Source: an uncultured Bacteroidales bacterium (GTDB taxonomy: Bacteria; Bacteroidota; Bacteroidia; Bacteroidales; Paludibacteraceae). From it: a DNA stretch of 62,009 nucleotides. The position numbers were made by a program, and so were the translations under genes. This document shows, one piece after another, positions 51,648 to 61,535 of the stretch (the stretch's first letter is position 1; each line of letters begins with the position of its first letter). The notes below the pieces were generated by a model. That model was not told where the DNA came from and searched no databases. It saw nothing but the letters and a program-made list of their open reading frames with translations. The DNA is taken from the NCBI GenBank assembly GCA_946406195.1, contig CAMJJT010000005.1, forward strand, positions 1 to 62,009, written 5' to 3'.

Positions 51648-54089
51648 TTAATGGATATGAATGTTTTTGTTAAATAAATGAATATACTTATTGTTAATAA
51701 ATAGTTCTCCCTGCAAGGCATTGCCTGAAGAAAATTTATCTGTACTTTCCCGATACGCAGCTCCATTTTGGGGCATTTCTTTACCATTCCTAAATGGTAT
51801 TAATGAGGTAAATAACTCCATCTCATATTTTGCCTTTCGGATGGATACCATTTTACGAGGATTTGAAGCGTCCAGCTGATCTGTCAACGGAGAGTATATC
51901 TGATGCGCTTTTTGCTCTATCGTATCTTCTACAAGATAAATATAATTCATATGTACATTCTGTTCTATTAAGAATGGGATAATAATATATTCCAGATTGT
52001 TTGGGTAAAATACAACAATTCTATCTACATGCAATTCTTTATAAATGGCTTTCTTAAGATTCTGACATAAAACATCTCGTTCTTTGTCATCAACTATAGC
52101 ATGTGTATAATGTAATAAATGTTTGACAGAACTTATTCCTTTTCCTTGACGTAAGCGAGATTGTAATAGGAAAACATTCCAAGTCATATTACCATTATCA
52201 TTTTCTATACTAATCAAAACGTCTCCCGTTGGCAAATCAAATTGGTTATAATATTGGTATAAAATCCGACTGACATCAGGGTCGTTTATGCCTGGTTTTT
52301 GTAACTTAGCATCTACCAATTCAAAAAGGAACGGATTATCAGGTAATGAGGGGGAAATAATAGAGATAGAAGCATTAGCTTGATAAACTTGAACCCAATA
52401 AAAATAATGCGGACATATTTTATGATAACAGCGTTGCATAAAACGTCCAATCGAACGAATCCATTTATGTTGCGACACGGTTAATTCATCGATTTTACAC
52501 AATGCTAATTGCGTATATACATCCTTAATAAGCGATGGACAATGAACATCGCGTTGCACATATCGCATCACATCCATAGATGTATTTATTCCTTTTATTT
52601 GCTCAGATGATGATAATGGGTTAGGACTATCAATAACCCAATAATATTGCTTTCCGTTTGTTACATTTGCCATTTTCTTGCTTGAAAAACAAGAATGCTT
52701 CGCGAAGATTGTTGCGATGGGTTGAAACGTATTGCGTTGCTTGGTAGATAATAATACCGGATTAACAGTCTCTTTCCATTGCCATTTGTAACCACGGCGG
52801 ACACACATCTTTTTCCCCTCTGAAGTATATATAGTCATTATGCGCTTGTATGGAAGAATAATTAAGACATAGATTAATGCAATAATACAACACATTATTA
52901 ACAACAAGATTACTCTTTTTTGCCACGCGAATGCACGCTCTGATAGAATAGTACTCTCTTGTTCAAAATTAATTTTTCTTGTGTGATGCCCAAATATGCT
53001 ATCTATATATTGCACTTGAATTTGTCCTTTAACAATGGTTTTATTCGTTAAAGCATTAATAGCATATTGTTGCGCCGTTTTAAGAGTGTCAATTAGATAT
53101 TTATTAACTTGGTATTTCTTTCCATTGATAGAAATCCACTCGATGAATACAAAATCTATTGTATCACTTTCTAACACATCGCACTTACGCTCGAAAGTTA
53201 ATTCGGTACCATTCATTGGTGTGATATCTACCAATGAATTTCCGACAAAGGAGGTGCTGTCTGTATTTTGCTGTTTTGTTTTATAATCGTATAAATATAT
53301 ATGATATTTCGAACGTAATCCTGTTTTTGTATAATCTTCCTGCTCGTCAATAATGCCACCTCCTTGTTGAGTAAAAGAATTATAAAAATATTTTGTCGTC
53401 AAATCGTTAAGTTCTTGATGCTTTTTATTTGAGCGGAATTTTATAGAATAGTAATCGGTTTTCCATTGATCATTCTCGTCTGCATCATCTGTTATGATTA
53501 TTAAGTGTATCTTCCTAAAACTATTTGTCCTTCCGTGCTCTTTTAAATAATCGACTATTCGTGATAATGCTAACACGCGAATTTGAGACACAAATGATTC
53601 AAGATAACAATATGAAGTGTCCTTACTGTCTATTCGATTTAATAGGATTTTCTCAAGACCATCTTGTTTGTTGGTGTAAAAATTACTGGGGGGAAGGAAT
53701 AGATGCATAAAACATTGATCTAATCCTATAGTATCTTTAAAAATTTTTCCGTATGAATGCTCCTTCTTTGTTCCATAACCAGTTTCAAAAATCGCAATTT
53801 TATCATGATCATAATTAATAAGTGATAACAGATTGGGCTTTTGACTCAACCATGGCATAATACTATCCGCAATCTGTGAAGGTGACACGTATTTGGGTTT
53901 ATTGGGATTGGATGTTTTGTCTTTAAGCATAGAGCCAGACTTATCCAAAGTAATCACCCATATATCACCAATTGAATCCACATCTGAATATGCAATGTTA
54001 TTTTGTGCAATCATTGATGCCGAAAAGAGTGTGCAGAAGGCAATTACTAAGAGAGATATTCTCTTCCATTTAATCACTATAGTTTTCAT
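51648..54089 (-). CDS. von Willebrand A membrane protein
   Basis: 813 residues. A signal-type N-terminus (LLVIAFCTLFSASMIAQ) precedes a periplasmic vWA domain with a MIDAS DxSxS motif at Asp49-Lys-Ser-Gly-Ser53 (VITLDKSGSM) and a later IIITDDADEND loop. One membrane helix at about 393-415 (VILLLIMCCIIALIYVLIIL) leads to a cytoplasmic domain of about 400 residues without a known fold. The shape suggests a sensor or adaptor that passes a periplasmic metal-dependent interaction to the actin-like ATPase. Confidence 0.8.
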   Translation of the reverse strand: MKTIVIKWKRISLLVIAFCTLFSASMIAQNNIAYSDVDSIGDIWVITLDKSGSMLKDKTSNPNKPKYVSPSQIADSIMPWLSQKPNLLSLINYDHDKIAIFETGYGTKKEHSYGKIFKDTIGLDQCFMHLFLPPSNFYTNKQDGLEKILLNRIDSKDTSYCYLESFVSQIRVLALSRIVDYLKEHGRTNSFRKIHLIIITDDADENDQWKTDYYSIKFRSNKKHQELNDLTTKYFYNSFTQQGGGIIDEQEDYTKTGLRSKYHIYLYDYKTKQQNTDSTSFVGNSLVDITPMNGTELTFERKCDVLESDTIDFVFIEWISINGKKYQVNKYLIDTLKTAQQYAINALTNKTIVKGQIQVQYIDSIFGHHTRKINFEQESTILSERAFAWQKRVILLLIMCCIIALIYVLIILPYKRIMTIYTSEGKKMCVRRGYKWQWKETVNPVLLSTKQRNTFQPIATIFAKHSCFSSKKMANVTNGKQYYWVIDSPNPLSSSEQIKGINTSMDVMRYVQRDVHCPSLIKDVYTQLALCKIDELTVSQHKWIRSIGRFMQRCYHKICPHYFYWVQVYQANASISIISPSLPDNPFLFELVDAKLQKPGINDPDVSRILYQYYNQFDLPTGDVLISIENDNGNMTWNVFLLQSRLRQGKGISSVKHLLHYTHAIVDDKERDVLCQNLKKAIYKELHVDRIVVFYPNNLEYIIIPFLIEQNVHMNYIYLVEDTIEQKAHQIYSPLTDQLDASNPRKMVSIRKAKYEMELFTSLIPFRNGKEMPQNGAAYRESTDKFSSGNALQGELFINNKYIHLFNKNIHIH

Positions 54090-54100
54090 TTTTCATCCGT

Positions 54101-55222
54101 TTACATATTTGTAAAAAAATTGTTGGCATCTATTTCGTAGTCCGCAATGGGAAGATGGAAATGATAAATTGTCAAGTGGAGCGTTTCGGTATTGAACACG
54201 TACTTGTAGTTCTCGTTTTCAAAATAAAACTCGTTTTTCACTTCATGATACCATCCATTATGTATTTCCAAGTCTGGTTTTTCGGAGAACATCTTGTCCT
54301 TTTTCCATGCCAGGTAACGATAAGTGCCAGTGTAATCCTTGTCTATTCGGATGTTAGATTGTCCGAGAGGGAACTCACATACCAATTCTCCCTCATTGAT
54401 AAAAAGTTCCAATTGTGGATTGAATACGATTTCATGATGTAAGAAACATTCATCGTCCCAACTATAATAGTGATACATATCATTGAATATCCCATATGAG
54501 CAATGCGCATCCATCTCTGTTTTTACATATGGCATATATAATTCTTTTCCATCATTGCTAAAAAAGAAATCTTCTGTCCACCCACCATCATAGAATGCAG
54601 AAGGAGGCAAAAGACCATAAGCATCAAAATAAAGATAATCGGTGTAATCTTCCTCTTCCTCGCCATCCGAATAATTATAGTCAAGATTCGGGAATACTTT
54701 GGCGGGTTGGAGTTTACCTTTGGGGGCGAGACAACAAGCTTTGAGACCATCTTCATAGATATCGTCCTCATACTCCGACTGCACGCGTACCAAATACACA
54801 GGATCACCTTTTGACCATACTTGATGGATTGCTTTGGGTTTCATTGTCCAATCTTCCAATATGCCCGAATGAAACCCTCCATTTCGATAGATTTGGTAAA
54901 GACTATGATAGCATAAGAACCCTTCTTCTTCGCCGTTATTCCACGTATATATCTTTAAACCTTTATCCGGAGATTCTATCATTTCGAAATTAAGATCAAT
55001 CAGGGTATCCGTTAACGGGTCATCGAAGGTGCTAGGATCCTTTAATAGTGTTTCGCAGAGTTGTTTTATCTTTCTCGCATATGCTATTTCCTGTGGGGTT
55101 GCATTATCAGGCAGATAATAATACTCAAAGTTTGAAGAGGCTTTTGGGGCGCAGCCGACTATGGATATACTTATGGCGCACCATAGAAAAACTGCCATAT
55201 AGAGAGGTGATAACTTTTTCAT
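54101..55222 (-). CDS. Lipoprotein, 373 aa, unknown function
   Basis: From the ATG at 55222, MKKLSPLYMAVFLWCAISIS is a lipoprotein signal with the lipidation site in VGC. The mature protein is acidic and rich in Tyr, Trp and Asp (SDGEEEEDYTDYLYFDAYGL), with mostly beta-strand character. Not recognised. Another Met two codons upstream (55228) is possible. It resembles the 358-aa lipoprotein of the same operon in composition only. Confidence 0.75.
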   Translation of the reverse strand: MKKLSPLYMAVFLWCAISISIVGCAPKASSNFEYYYLPDNATPQEIAYARKIKQLCETLLKDPSTFDDPLTDTLIDLNFEMIESPDKGLKIYTWNNGEEEGFLCYHSLYQIYRNGGFHSGILEDWTMKPKAIHQVWSKGDPVYLVRVQSEYEDDIYEDGLKACCLAPKGKLQPAKVFPNLDYNYSDGEEEEDYTDYLYFDAYGLLPPSAFYDGGWTEDFFFSNDGKELYMPYVKTEMDAHCSYGIFNDMYHYYSWDDECFLHHEIVFNPQLELFINEGELVCEFPLGQSNIRIDKDYTGTYRYLAWKKDKMFSEKPDLEIHNGWYHEVKNEFYFENENYKYVFNTETLHLTIYHFHLPIADYEIDANNFFTNM

Positions 55223-55243
55223 ATACATTACATATTTAAAAAA

Positions 55244-56002
55244 TTATTTCTTTTTCTTTTTTGCATTTTGGGGCAGAAGAATATCTCGTACTGAATACTC
55301 TTTGTGAAAGCGGCTCTTGTCAACAGGATGATTAATTCCGGCGACTATACCACTCTCCGTATATTGCCATATTGAATAGTGCCCTGCACCATTGATAACA
55401 GGTGCTTTACCATTATAGTTCGCAATTATCAGATGGAACTTGTTAAAACGGGGAGCGCAATACTTATTATACGATGTTTGGCTACCATACACAATTGGAT
55501 ATTTTCCATAATAAGATTTACATAGTCGCATAAACACCAACAAACTATCTTGTACTTGCTTACGCGTCCATCTGCCAAGTTCTGCTTCTACATCGACCAT
55601 TGGAATTAAGTCTTGTTCTGATCTTTTTGCTTGATTATTAAAATTTTCAAATTGCGCATGTGCTGATGAATAAGATGTAAAAAAGTGATATGAACCAACC
55701 TTTAATCCGTTTTTTCGAGCTTCTTTAATATTTTTCTTATAGCGGTCATCTAAATGCGTGGCACCGGTTGTCGCCTTTATATATACAAAAACAATATTGG
55801 TATCTTTTGCGACTTTGCTCCAGTCTATTACTCCGTTATGATGAGAAACATCAATACCATATTGTGGTGCCTTTGGAACTCTTTTCTTAGGACGAGCATA
55901 TGTAGAGTTAATTACACAACACAAGAATACCGTTGCCCACAAAATCTGAAAACAACGACTCAAGATTTGGTAATTTGGCCATATTTTGATATTCTTTTTC
56001 AC
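55244..56002 (-). CDS. GH25 muramidase (lysozyme)
   Basis: 252 residues. An N-terminal hydrophobic segment (ILWATVFLCCVINSTYA) exports or anchors it. The GH25 barrel has YGIDVSHHNGVIDWSKV at its start, VYIKATTGATHLDDRY, and the catalytic pair in PMVDVEAELG; WQYTESGIVAGI closes the fold. GH25 cuts the MurNAc-GlcNAc bond of peptidoglycan. It ends with a Lys-rich tail. As first gene of the operon it supplies the cutting counterpart of the transpeptidase. Confidence 0.9.
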   Translation of the reverse strand: MKKNIKIWPNYQILSRCFQILWATVFLCCVINSTYARPKKRVPKAPQYGIDVSHHNGVIDWSKVAKDTNIVFVYIKATTGATHLDDRYKKNIKEARKNGLKVGSYHFFTSYSSAHAQFENFNNQAKRSEQDLIPMVDVEAELGRWTRKQVQDSLLVFMRLCKSYYGKYPIVYGSQTSYNKYCAPRFNKFHLIIANYNGKAPVINGAGHYSIWQYTESGIVAGINHPVDKSRFHKEYSVRDILLPQNAKKKKK

Positions 56003-56365
56003 TATCTATTTGTGTATTCCACCTATGGTTATCAGTGTTCTTTAAATTTTATTAACGGTTTTCTATTGTGAAAGTTAAGTACTACGGATATTTGATTAAA
56101 CAGTTGGGTTGGCTCTGAAAGAAGTCTTCAAAATGTGCTCTTTGATATAAAAATTTTCGCCTATCCTTCTGCGGTTTTTCTTATATCGCTGATTAATTCA
56201 AACTATTATTTATCGGCTTCCTCTGGGGGTATGTTAGTTTGTTTGTTTATATAAATAAAGTGCATGCGCGCGGGTTGCGCGGGTGTACGTAATTAAAAAA
56301 AAGAGGGGATGGGGGTACATACAAAAAAGCGCAGACTTCGCTATTGCTTATCTACGCGCGAGGGC

Positions 56366-56528
56366 CTTCGAACTTACCCATTCAGTCAAACAAACAACAA
56401 TGAAACCTACGCCGATATGACAACACGCCAGTCAACGAAATGACTGAGCGAGTACGAATGTCATACCCGTAGGCATCTACTGCTTACTTTGATTTTGACT
56501 GAAATTAGTGACAAAAAAGTGTTCGAAG
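56366..56528. ncRNA. Nested 163-base stem structure, candidate structured RNA
   Basis: Five nested stems: CTTCGAAC (56366-56373) with 56521-56528; TTCAGTCAAA (56381-56390) with 56494-56503; CCTACG (56406-56411) with 56468-56473; TATGACA (56416-56422) with 56459-56465; CGCCAGTCA (56426-56434) with TGACTG-A-GCG (56441-56450). A large central bubble (15 and 20 bases) lies between stems 2 and 3, as in 6S RNA. The strand is not decided. A transfer or replication origin is another option. The rest of 56003-56680 shows no gene and no clear operon promoter. Confidence 0.5.
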
Positions 56529-56679
56529 CTTTTCGCACGTCAAATACAAAGCGTCAATAAACGCCATCAATATGTAAAGAACCCACCACCTTCCGCCGCT
56601 CAAAACGGCTTCGGCGTAAATCCGGCTACAAAATTACAATAAAAGTTTGAAATACGCAAGAATTTTTACAAAAAAAACA

Positions 56680-56777
56680 ACACAAAATGCATTTTTTTAT
56701 CAAAAAATTTGGAAAACACAAAATGTTTATCGTATCTTTGCTGGCGGAATCAGAAAACGAAGACCTACATTTTGTGT
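56680..56777. promoter_or_regulatory. Promoter and three operator-like boxes of the DUF3987 gene
   Basis: The -7 element TATCTTTG is at 56733-56740, with TTG of the -33 region at 56709-56711. ACACAAAATG occurs at 56680-56689 and 56716-56726 (with T added), and the inverse ACATTTTGTGT at 56767-56777. Two copies lie upstream of the -7 element and one lies inverted just after the start site, as for a repressor. Confidence 0.5.
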
Positions 56778-56789
56778 GAAATAAAAAAT

Positions 56790-56865
56790 GCGACAGTATT
56801 TCCATAGCTTTTTGTAATATGCTGATTGTCAGAGTCGCGATGGGCGTCTAATTGTCGCGTTTTTT
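56790..56865 (+). promoter_or_regulatory. Possible attenuator in the 5' leader
   Basis: GCGACA (56790-56795) can pair with TGTCGC (56853-56858), which is followed by G and six T. A second leader hairpin (GAGGGA 56931-56936 with TCCCTC 56964-56969, enclosing AATCC/GGATT) lies just before the start codon. The roughly 260-base leader is long for this genome. Confidence 0.3.
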
Positions 56866-56999
56866 GAAAATAGGGTAAAATGGGAAATGTGCGTTTTCGG
56901 GCATAGCTTGACTTTTTCTTATAATATACAGAGGGAGTACATTTACTAATCCACCGGATTATTTCCCTCATTAAATAACCAAATAAACCTTTTTACATT

Positions 57000-58295
57000 A
57001 TGAAAGAATTTCAGAATTTAATTTCGGAGGAACAGGAGAACCTCCGCATCGTTGAACATCTTGACATGCAAAAACTTCCTGAGAGTTTACAACAAATGCT
57101 GTCTTTGGCTACTACGCCTGAAGAACAGGACATGCTGCTGATGGCGACGCTCACAGCCGCCTCTGCCTGCGTGCCGAATCTGTATTTTCGTTATGGTCCG
57201 ATAGGTAAGAAGTATTATGCAAACCTCCAGTGTTTCATCCTCGCCGCTGCCGCTTCCGGCAAAGGTATCGCGAACCAAGCGCTCGAAATGGCACGCGTCA
57301 TTGATGAGCAGTATCCGATGTTGATTGCGGGCGATAGTACGTTGCCGGCTTTCTTCAAAGCGCTCGAAGAGCAGAATGGTTGCGGTTATATGCACGAGTC
57401 CGAAGGATCGGTTATCACGGACATCTGGCGTAACTCCGCGGCGAACTACAACACGGCGCTCCGCAAAGCCGCGGAGCACGAGGCGATTAGCCGTAACCGC
57501 GTCCGGGGTGCGTCGGAGATACCCAGTCCGCGGTTATCGATGCTCCTTACCGGCACGTTCGGGCAATACCGCGCGTTGGTACCGAGTGTTGAGAACGGCT
57601 ATTTCTCGCGTCTGATGACCATGGTCATCCGCGGAACCCACCCATTCAACAAATCCTATGTGTCCTCCAAAGGTGCGCAGTCCCTCATTCCGAGACAGGT
57701 CGGTCAACAACTCCTGCGCGTGTACGAACAAATATTGAACGCGCCCGAGCGCGAGTGGAGTTTGACCGAAGCGCAAAAAGAGCGGCTGGGCGAGCATTTG
57801 GAGACGGAGTACGGGACGCTCATCGGATTATTGGGTGAGAATTTCCACTCCGCGGTGATACGAATGGCTATACAGATCGAGCGCATCGCCATGATCTTGA
57901 CAGCAATGAGGGGAGACTCGAGCCTGATGTCTCGAGCACATAACAAAGAAGGGATGTCCGAATATGATTCGGACGCAAAGGACAAAGTCATTCTTTGTAG
58001 GGTTGAGGATTATGAGACGGCGGAGATGATTGGGAATAAAATGCTGATGCATATGGCGGCGGCGTACCGGATGATTGATGGCGAAGGGCAGGAATGTGTG
58101 CCAGAGATTAAGCCTTTGGACCAACGGAAAGTGCTGTTTGAACAGCTGAAGGCGGAGTATAAACTTCAAGAACTGATAGCAGAGGCTAAAAGTCAAGGTG
58201 TCTCACGTAGAAGTGCTATCCGTTGGAATGATAGTTGGCAGGAAAATGGAATGGTTCTAAAGTTAAATCACGGCAATTATAAAAAAGTAGGATGA
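57000..58295 (+). CDS. DUF3987 mobile-element ATPase-like protein
   Basis: 431 residues. AAAASGKGIANQALEM is a Walker A-like loop, GYMHESEGSVITDIWR and LLTGTFGQYRALVPSVENGY match the DUF3987 family, which is common in integrative elements and prophages of Bacteroidota and related to helicase/primase-type proteins. The last 40 residues (SQGVSRRSAIRWNDSWQENG) look like a helix-turn-helix. GC-richer than the operon before it, so it belongs to a different unit. Repeats follow at once. Confidence 0.8.
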   Translation: MKEFQNLISEEQENLRIVEHLDMQKLPESLQQMLSLATTPEEQDMLLMATLTAASACVPNLYFRYGPIGKKYYANLQCFILAAAASGKGIANQALEMARVIDEQYPMLIAGDSTLPAFFKALEEQNGCGYMHESEGSVITDIWRNSAANYNTALRKAAEHEAISRNRVRGASEIPSPRLSMLLTGTFGQYRALVPSVENGYFSRLMTMVIRGTHPFNKSYVSSKGAQSLIPRQVGQQLLRVYEQILNAPEREWSLTEAQKERLGEHLETEYGTLIGLLGENFHSAVIRMAIQIERIAMILTAMRGDSSLMSRAHNKEGMSEYDSDAKDKVILCRVEDYETAEMIGNKMLMHMAAAYRMIDGEGQECVPEIKPLDQRKVLFEQLKAEYKLQELIAEAKSQGVSRRSAIRWNDSWQENGMVLKLNHGNYKKVG

Positions 58296-58300
58296 CACTT

Positions 58301-58377
58301 TGGCACTTTGGCACTTTCTATACTGCTCGTAAATGATTGATAAAGAGTTATTTATTAAAAAAAGTGTCAAAGTGCCA
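58301..58377. repeat. TTTGGCAC repeats forming a long hairpin
   Basis: TGGCACTTTGGCACTTT (58301-58317) pairs over 17 bases with AAAGTGTCAAAGTGCCA (58361-58377), one pair being G-U. Each arm itself is a direct repeat of TGGCACTT. It may be a terminator of the DUF3987 gene or an iteron-type origin. Confidence 0.55.
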
Positions 58378-58447
58378 AAATGCCACGAAAAATATTGTTG
58401 GATGACATCCAACCTAATGGACGATGTTTTAAGGATGGATGGGGGAA

Positions 58448-58520
58448 AGTTAGGGTAAGAGTACGGTAAGGGTAGCGGTAAAGTCTAGGATTAACCCGTA
58501 ATTGACCCGTAATTGACTCG
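58448..58520. repeat. Iteron-like GGTAAG and CCCGTAATTGA repeats
   Basis: Several GGTAAG/GGTAGCGGTAAAG units are followed by CCCGTAATTGA twice and a third copy beginning CTCGT. Together with the hairpin just upstream this resembles a replication or binding-site array of a mobile element. Confidence 0.45.
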
Positions 58521-58579
58521 TGGATGAACCGAATTTGATTAATGGAAAACAAACAAATAAAAAGAAAGGAACTATAAAA

Positions 58580-59011
58580 ATGGCAATAGCAAAATTAGTA
58601 GATGGGATCAATGAGCTCCATGGCGCGCTGGACAGCGCGAAAGAAGGGCAGGCCAAACGCGCACGTTTGGTTTGCAAGTGGCATTATTGGGGCGAGAAAT
58701 GGATTGCGGAAGACGGGAGCAAGCTTCATTTGGTCTATACGTACCATTTTCATGAAGGTGCTTGGGCAGAAGGAGCGACGCGGAACAGGGAGATAATCAA
58801 AGCGGCACAACGGATGGCACATGACATAGAGCGAATCTGCGGTCACCCTCAGGAATACTCAGCTGATTTGGTTGAAGAAGCCGAAAGTTGGATTGCCCGT
58901 TATGCGGTCTATCGCTCCTCCATCCCCGAAGGCAGCACATGTTACAAGCATTTCTATACCTTCGTTTATACAGAGATATACCATTCAATCCGACAATCTG
59001 ACTTTTCCTAA
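58580..59011 (+). CDS. Hypothetical protein, 143 aa
   Basis: Not recognised. It starts MAIAKLVDGINELHGALDS at 58580, after a purine-rich AAAGAAAGGA that could be a ribosome site; the longer frame lacks this. It is Trp-, Tyr- and His-rich (KWHYWGEKWIAEDGSK; STCYKHFYTFVYTEIYHS), soluble, with no signal. Co-directional with the DUF3987 gene and probably part of the same element. Confidence 0.65.
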   Translation: MAIAKLVDGINELHGALDSAKEGQAKRARLVCKWHYWGEKWIAEDGSKLHLVYTYHFHEGAWAEGATRNREIIKAAQRMAHDIERICGHPQEYSADLVEEAESWIARYAVYRSSIPEGSTCYKHFYTFVYTEIYHSIRQSDFS

Positions 59012-59088
59012 AATTAGTAGATAGTTTTTGATTGTTTTCTTAACAGAAAGAAAAATGCACACCAACGGACGCTTTTTCGATTTTTTTC

Positions 59089-59119
59089 TTGCATATATGC
59101 GAAAAATATATTATCTTTG
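59089..59119 (+). promoter_or_regulatory. Promoter of hpf
   Basis: TTGCATATATG (59089-59099), 12 bases, TATCTTTG (59112-59119); ATG at 59155. Confidence 0.75.
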
Positions 59120-59154
59120 CAGAAAATTTCAAAAACTATTAAATTTATACTACT

Positions 59155-59430
59155 ATGAATGTAACCATTAATGCCGTTAATTTTGAAATGGCTGAGAAAT
59201 TAGAGCAGTTTATCGAGAAGAAGATGAACCGTTTTGAACGTCACCTCAATGCGGATGACAAAGTGGAGGTTCGTATGTCGGTTATTAAGCCTCAAACGAA
59301 TGCCAACAAAGAAGTGAAAATTCGCATCGCCGGACTCTTTGCCGAGAAGACCGCCGATTCGTTCGAAGAAGGAATAGACGCATGTCTTAGCGCATTGGAG
59401 ACGCAGTTGGAGCGCCGCAAAAACGCATAA
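59155..59430 (+). CDS. hpf: Ribosome hibernation promoting factor, short form
   Basis: 91 residues, the short HPF/YfiA type without the C-terminal dimerisation domain. MNVTINAVNFEMAEKLEQFI and EKKMNRFERHLNADDKVEVR give the beta-alpha-beta-alpha fold that binds the 30S decoding centre and inactivates ribosomes in starved cells. It has its own promoter and terminator, so it is a single-gene unit. Confidence 0.88.
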   Translation: MNVTINAVNFEMAEKLEQFIEKKMNRFERHLNADDKVEVRMSVIKPQTNANKEVKIRIAGLFAEKTADSFEEGIDACLSALETQLERRKNA

Positions 59431-59434
59431 CACT

Positions 59435-59462
59435 TGTCCGGGCTTTGGCTCGGACATTTTTT
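59435..59462 (+). terminator. Terminator of hpf
   Basis: TGTCCG (59435-59440) pairs with CGGACA (59451-59456), with GC/GC inside, followed by six T. Confidence 0.85.
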
Positions 59463-59473
59463 ATGACATCTAT

Positions 59474-59514
59474 CTGCCAAAATGGCAGAAGAGGAGCGTT
59501 TGGCACGGAGTTTG
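59474..59514 (+). promoter_or_regulatory. Candidate groESL control element
   Basis: CTGCCA-AAA-TGGCAG (59474-59488) is a perfect palindrome; TGGCACG-GAGT-TTGA begins at 59501 and resembles a -24/-12 (sigma-54-like) promoter, but the -12 GC is GA. No CIRCE element and no TAnnTTTG are seen ahead of groES. The role is inferred from position. Confidence 0.35.
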
Positions 59515-59586
59515 AGAATGATGAAATGAGCCGCTCGCTGAGCGAGCTGAATGATGAATTGATGAATTTAAAAAAAACAATATATT

Positions 59587-59862
59587 ATGAGCAAGATTCA
59601 ACCATTAGCAGACCGCGTGCTGGTAAAACCTGCGGCTGCAGAAGAGAAGACAGTAGGCGGGATCATCATTCCCGATAGTGCCAAAGAGAAACCGCTTCGC
59701 GGCGAAGTATTGGCTGTAGGAAACGGGACCAAAGACGAAGAGATGGTCCTCAAAGCCGGCGACCAAGTGCTTTACGGAAAATATGCCGGAACAGAACTCG
59801 AACTGGACGGCGAGAAATTCCTTATCATGCGTCAGAGCGATGTTTTGGCGGTGATTAAGTAA
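59587..59862 (+). CDS. groES: Co-chaperonin GroES
   Basis: 91 residues. [20 protein letters not shown], the mobile loop [16 protein letters not shown] and the C-terminal DVLAVIK are typical. Heptameric lid for GroEL in the cytoplasm. It is followed by groEL after 38 bases of AAAATTAAGATTTC-type linker. Confidence 0.95.
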   Translation: MSKIQPLADRVLVKPAAAEEKTVGGIIIPDSAKEKPLRGEVLAVGNGTKDEEMVLKAGDQVLYGKYAGTELELDGEKFLIMRQSDVLAVIK

Positions 59863-59867
59863 TTTAG

Positions 59868-61529
<1,662 letters not shown>

Positions 61530-61535
61530 AAGCCC

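Noticed and set aside
35753..56002. Complete BREX, type VI secretion or contractile-injection system
   Set aside because: Only a BrxL-like protein is present; no methylase, phosphatase, sheath, tube, baseplate or ClpV genes are found.
56765..56971. Minus-strand ORF of 68 codons upstream of the DUF3987 gene
   Set aside because: It overlaps the leader hairpins and operator boxes of the DUF3987 gene and has unlikely composition.
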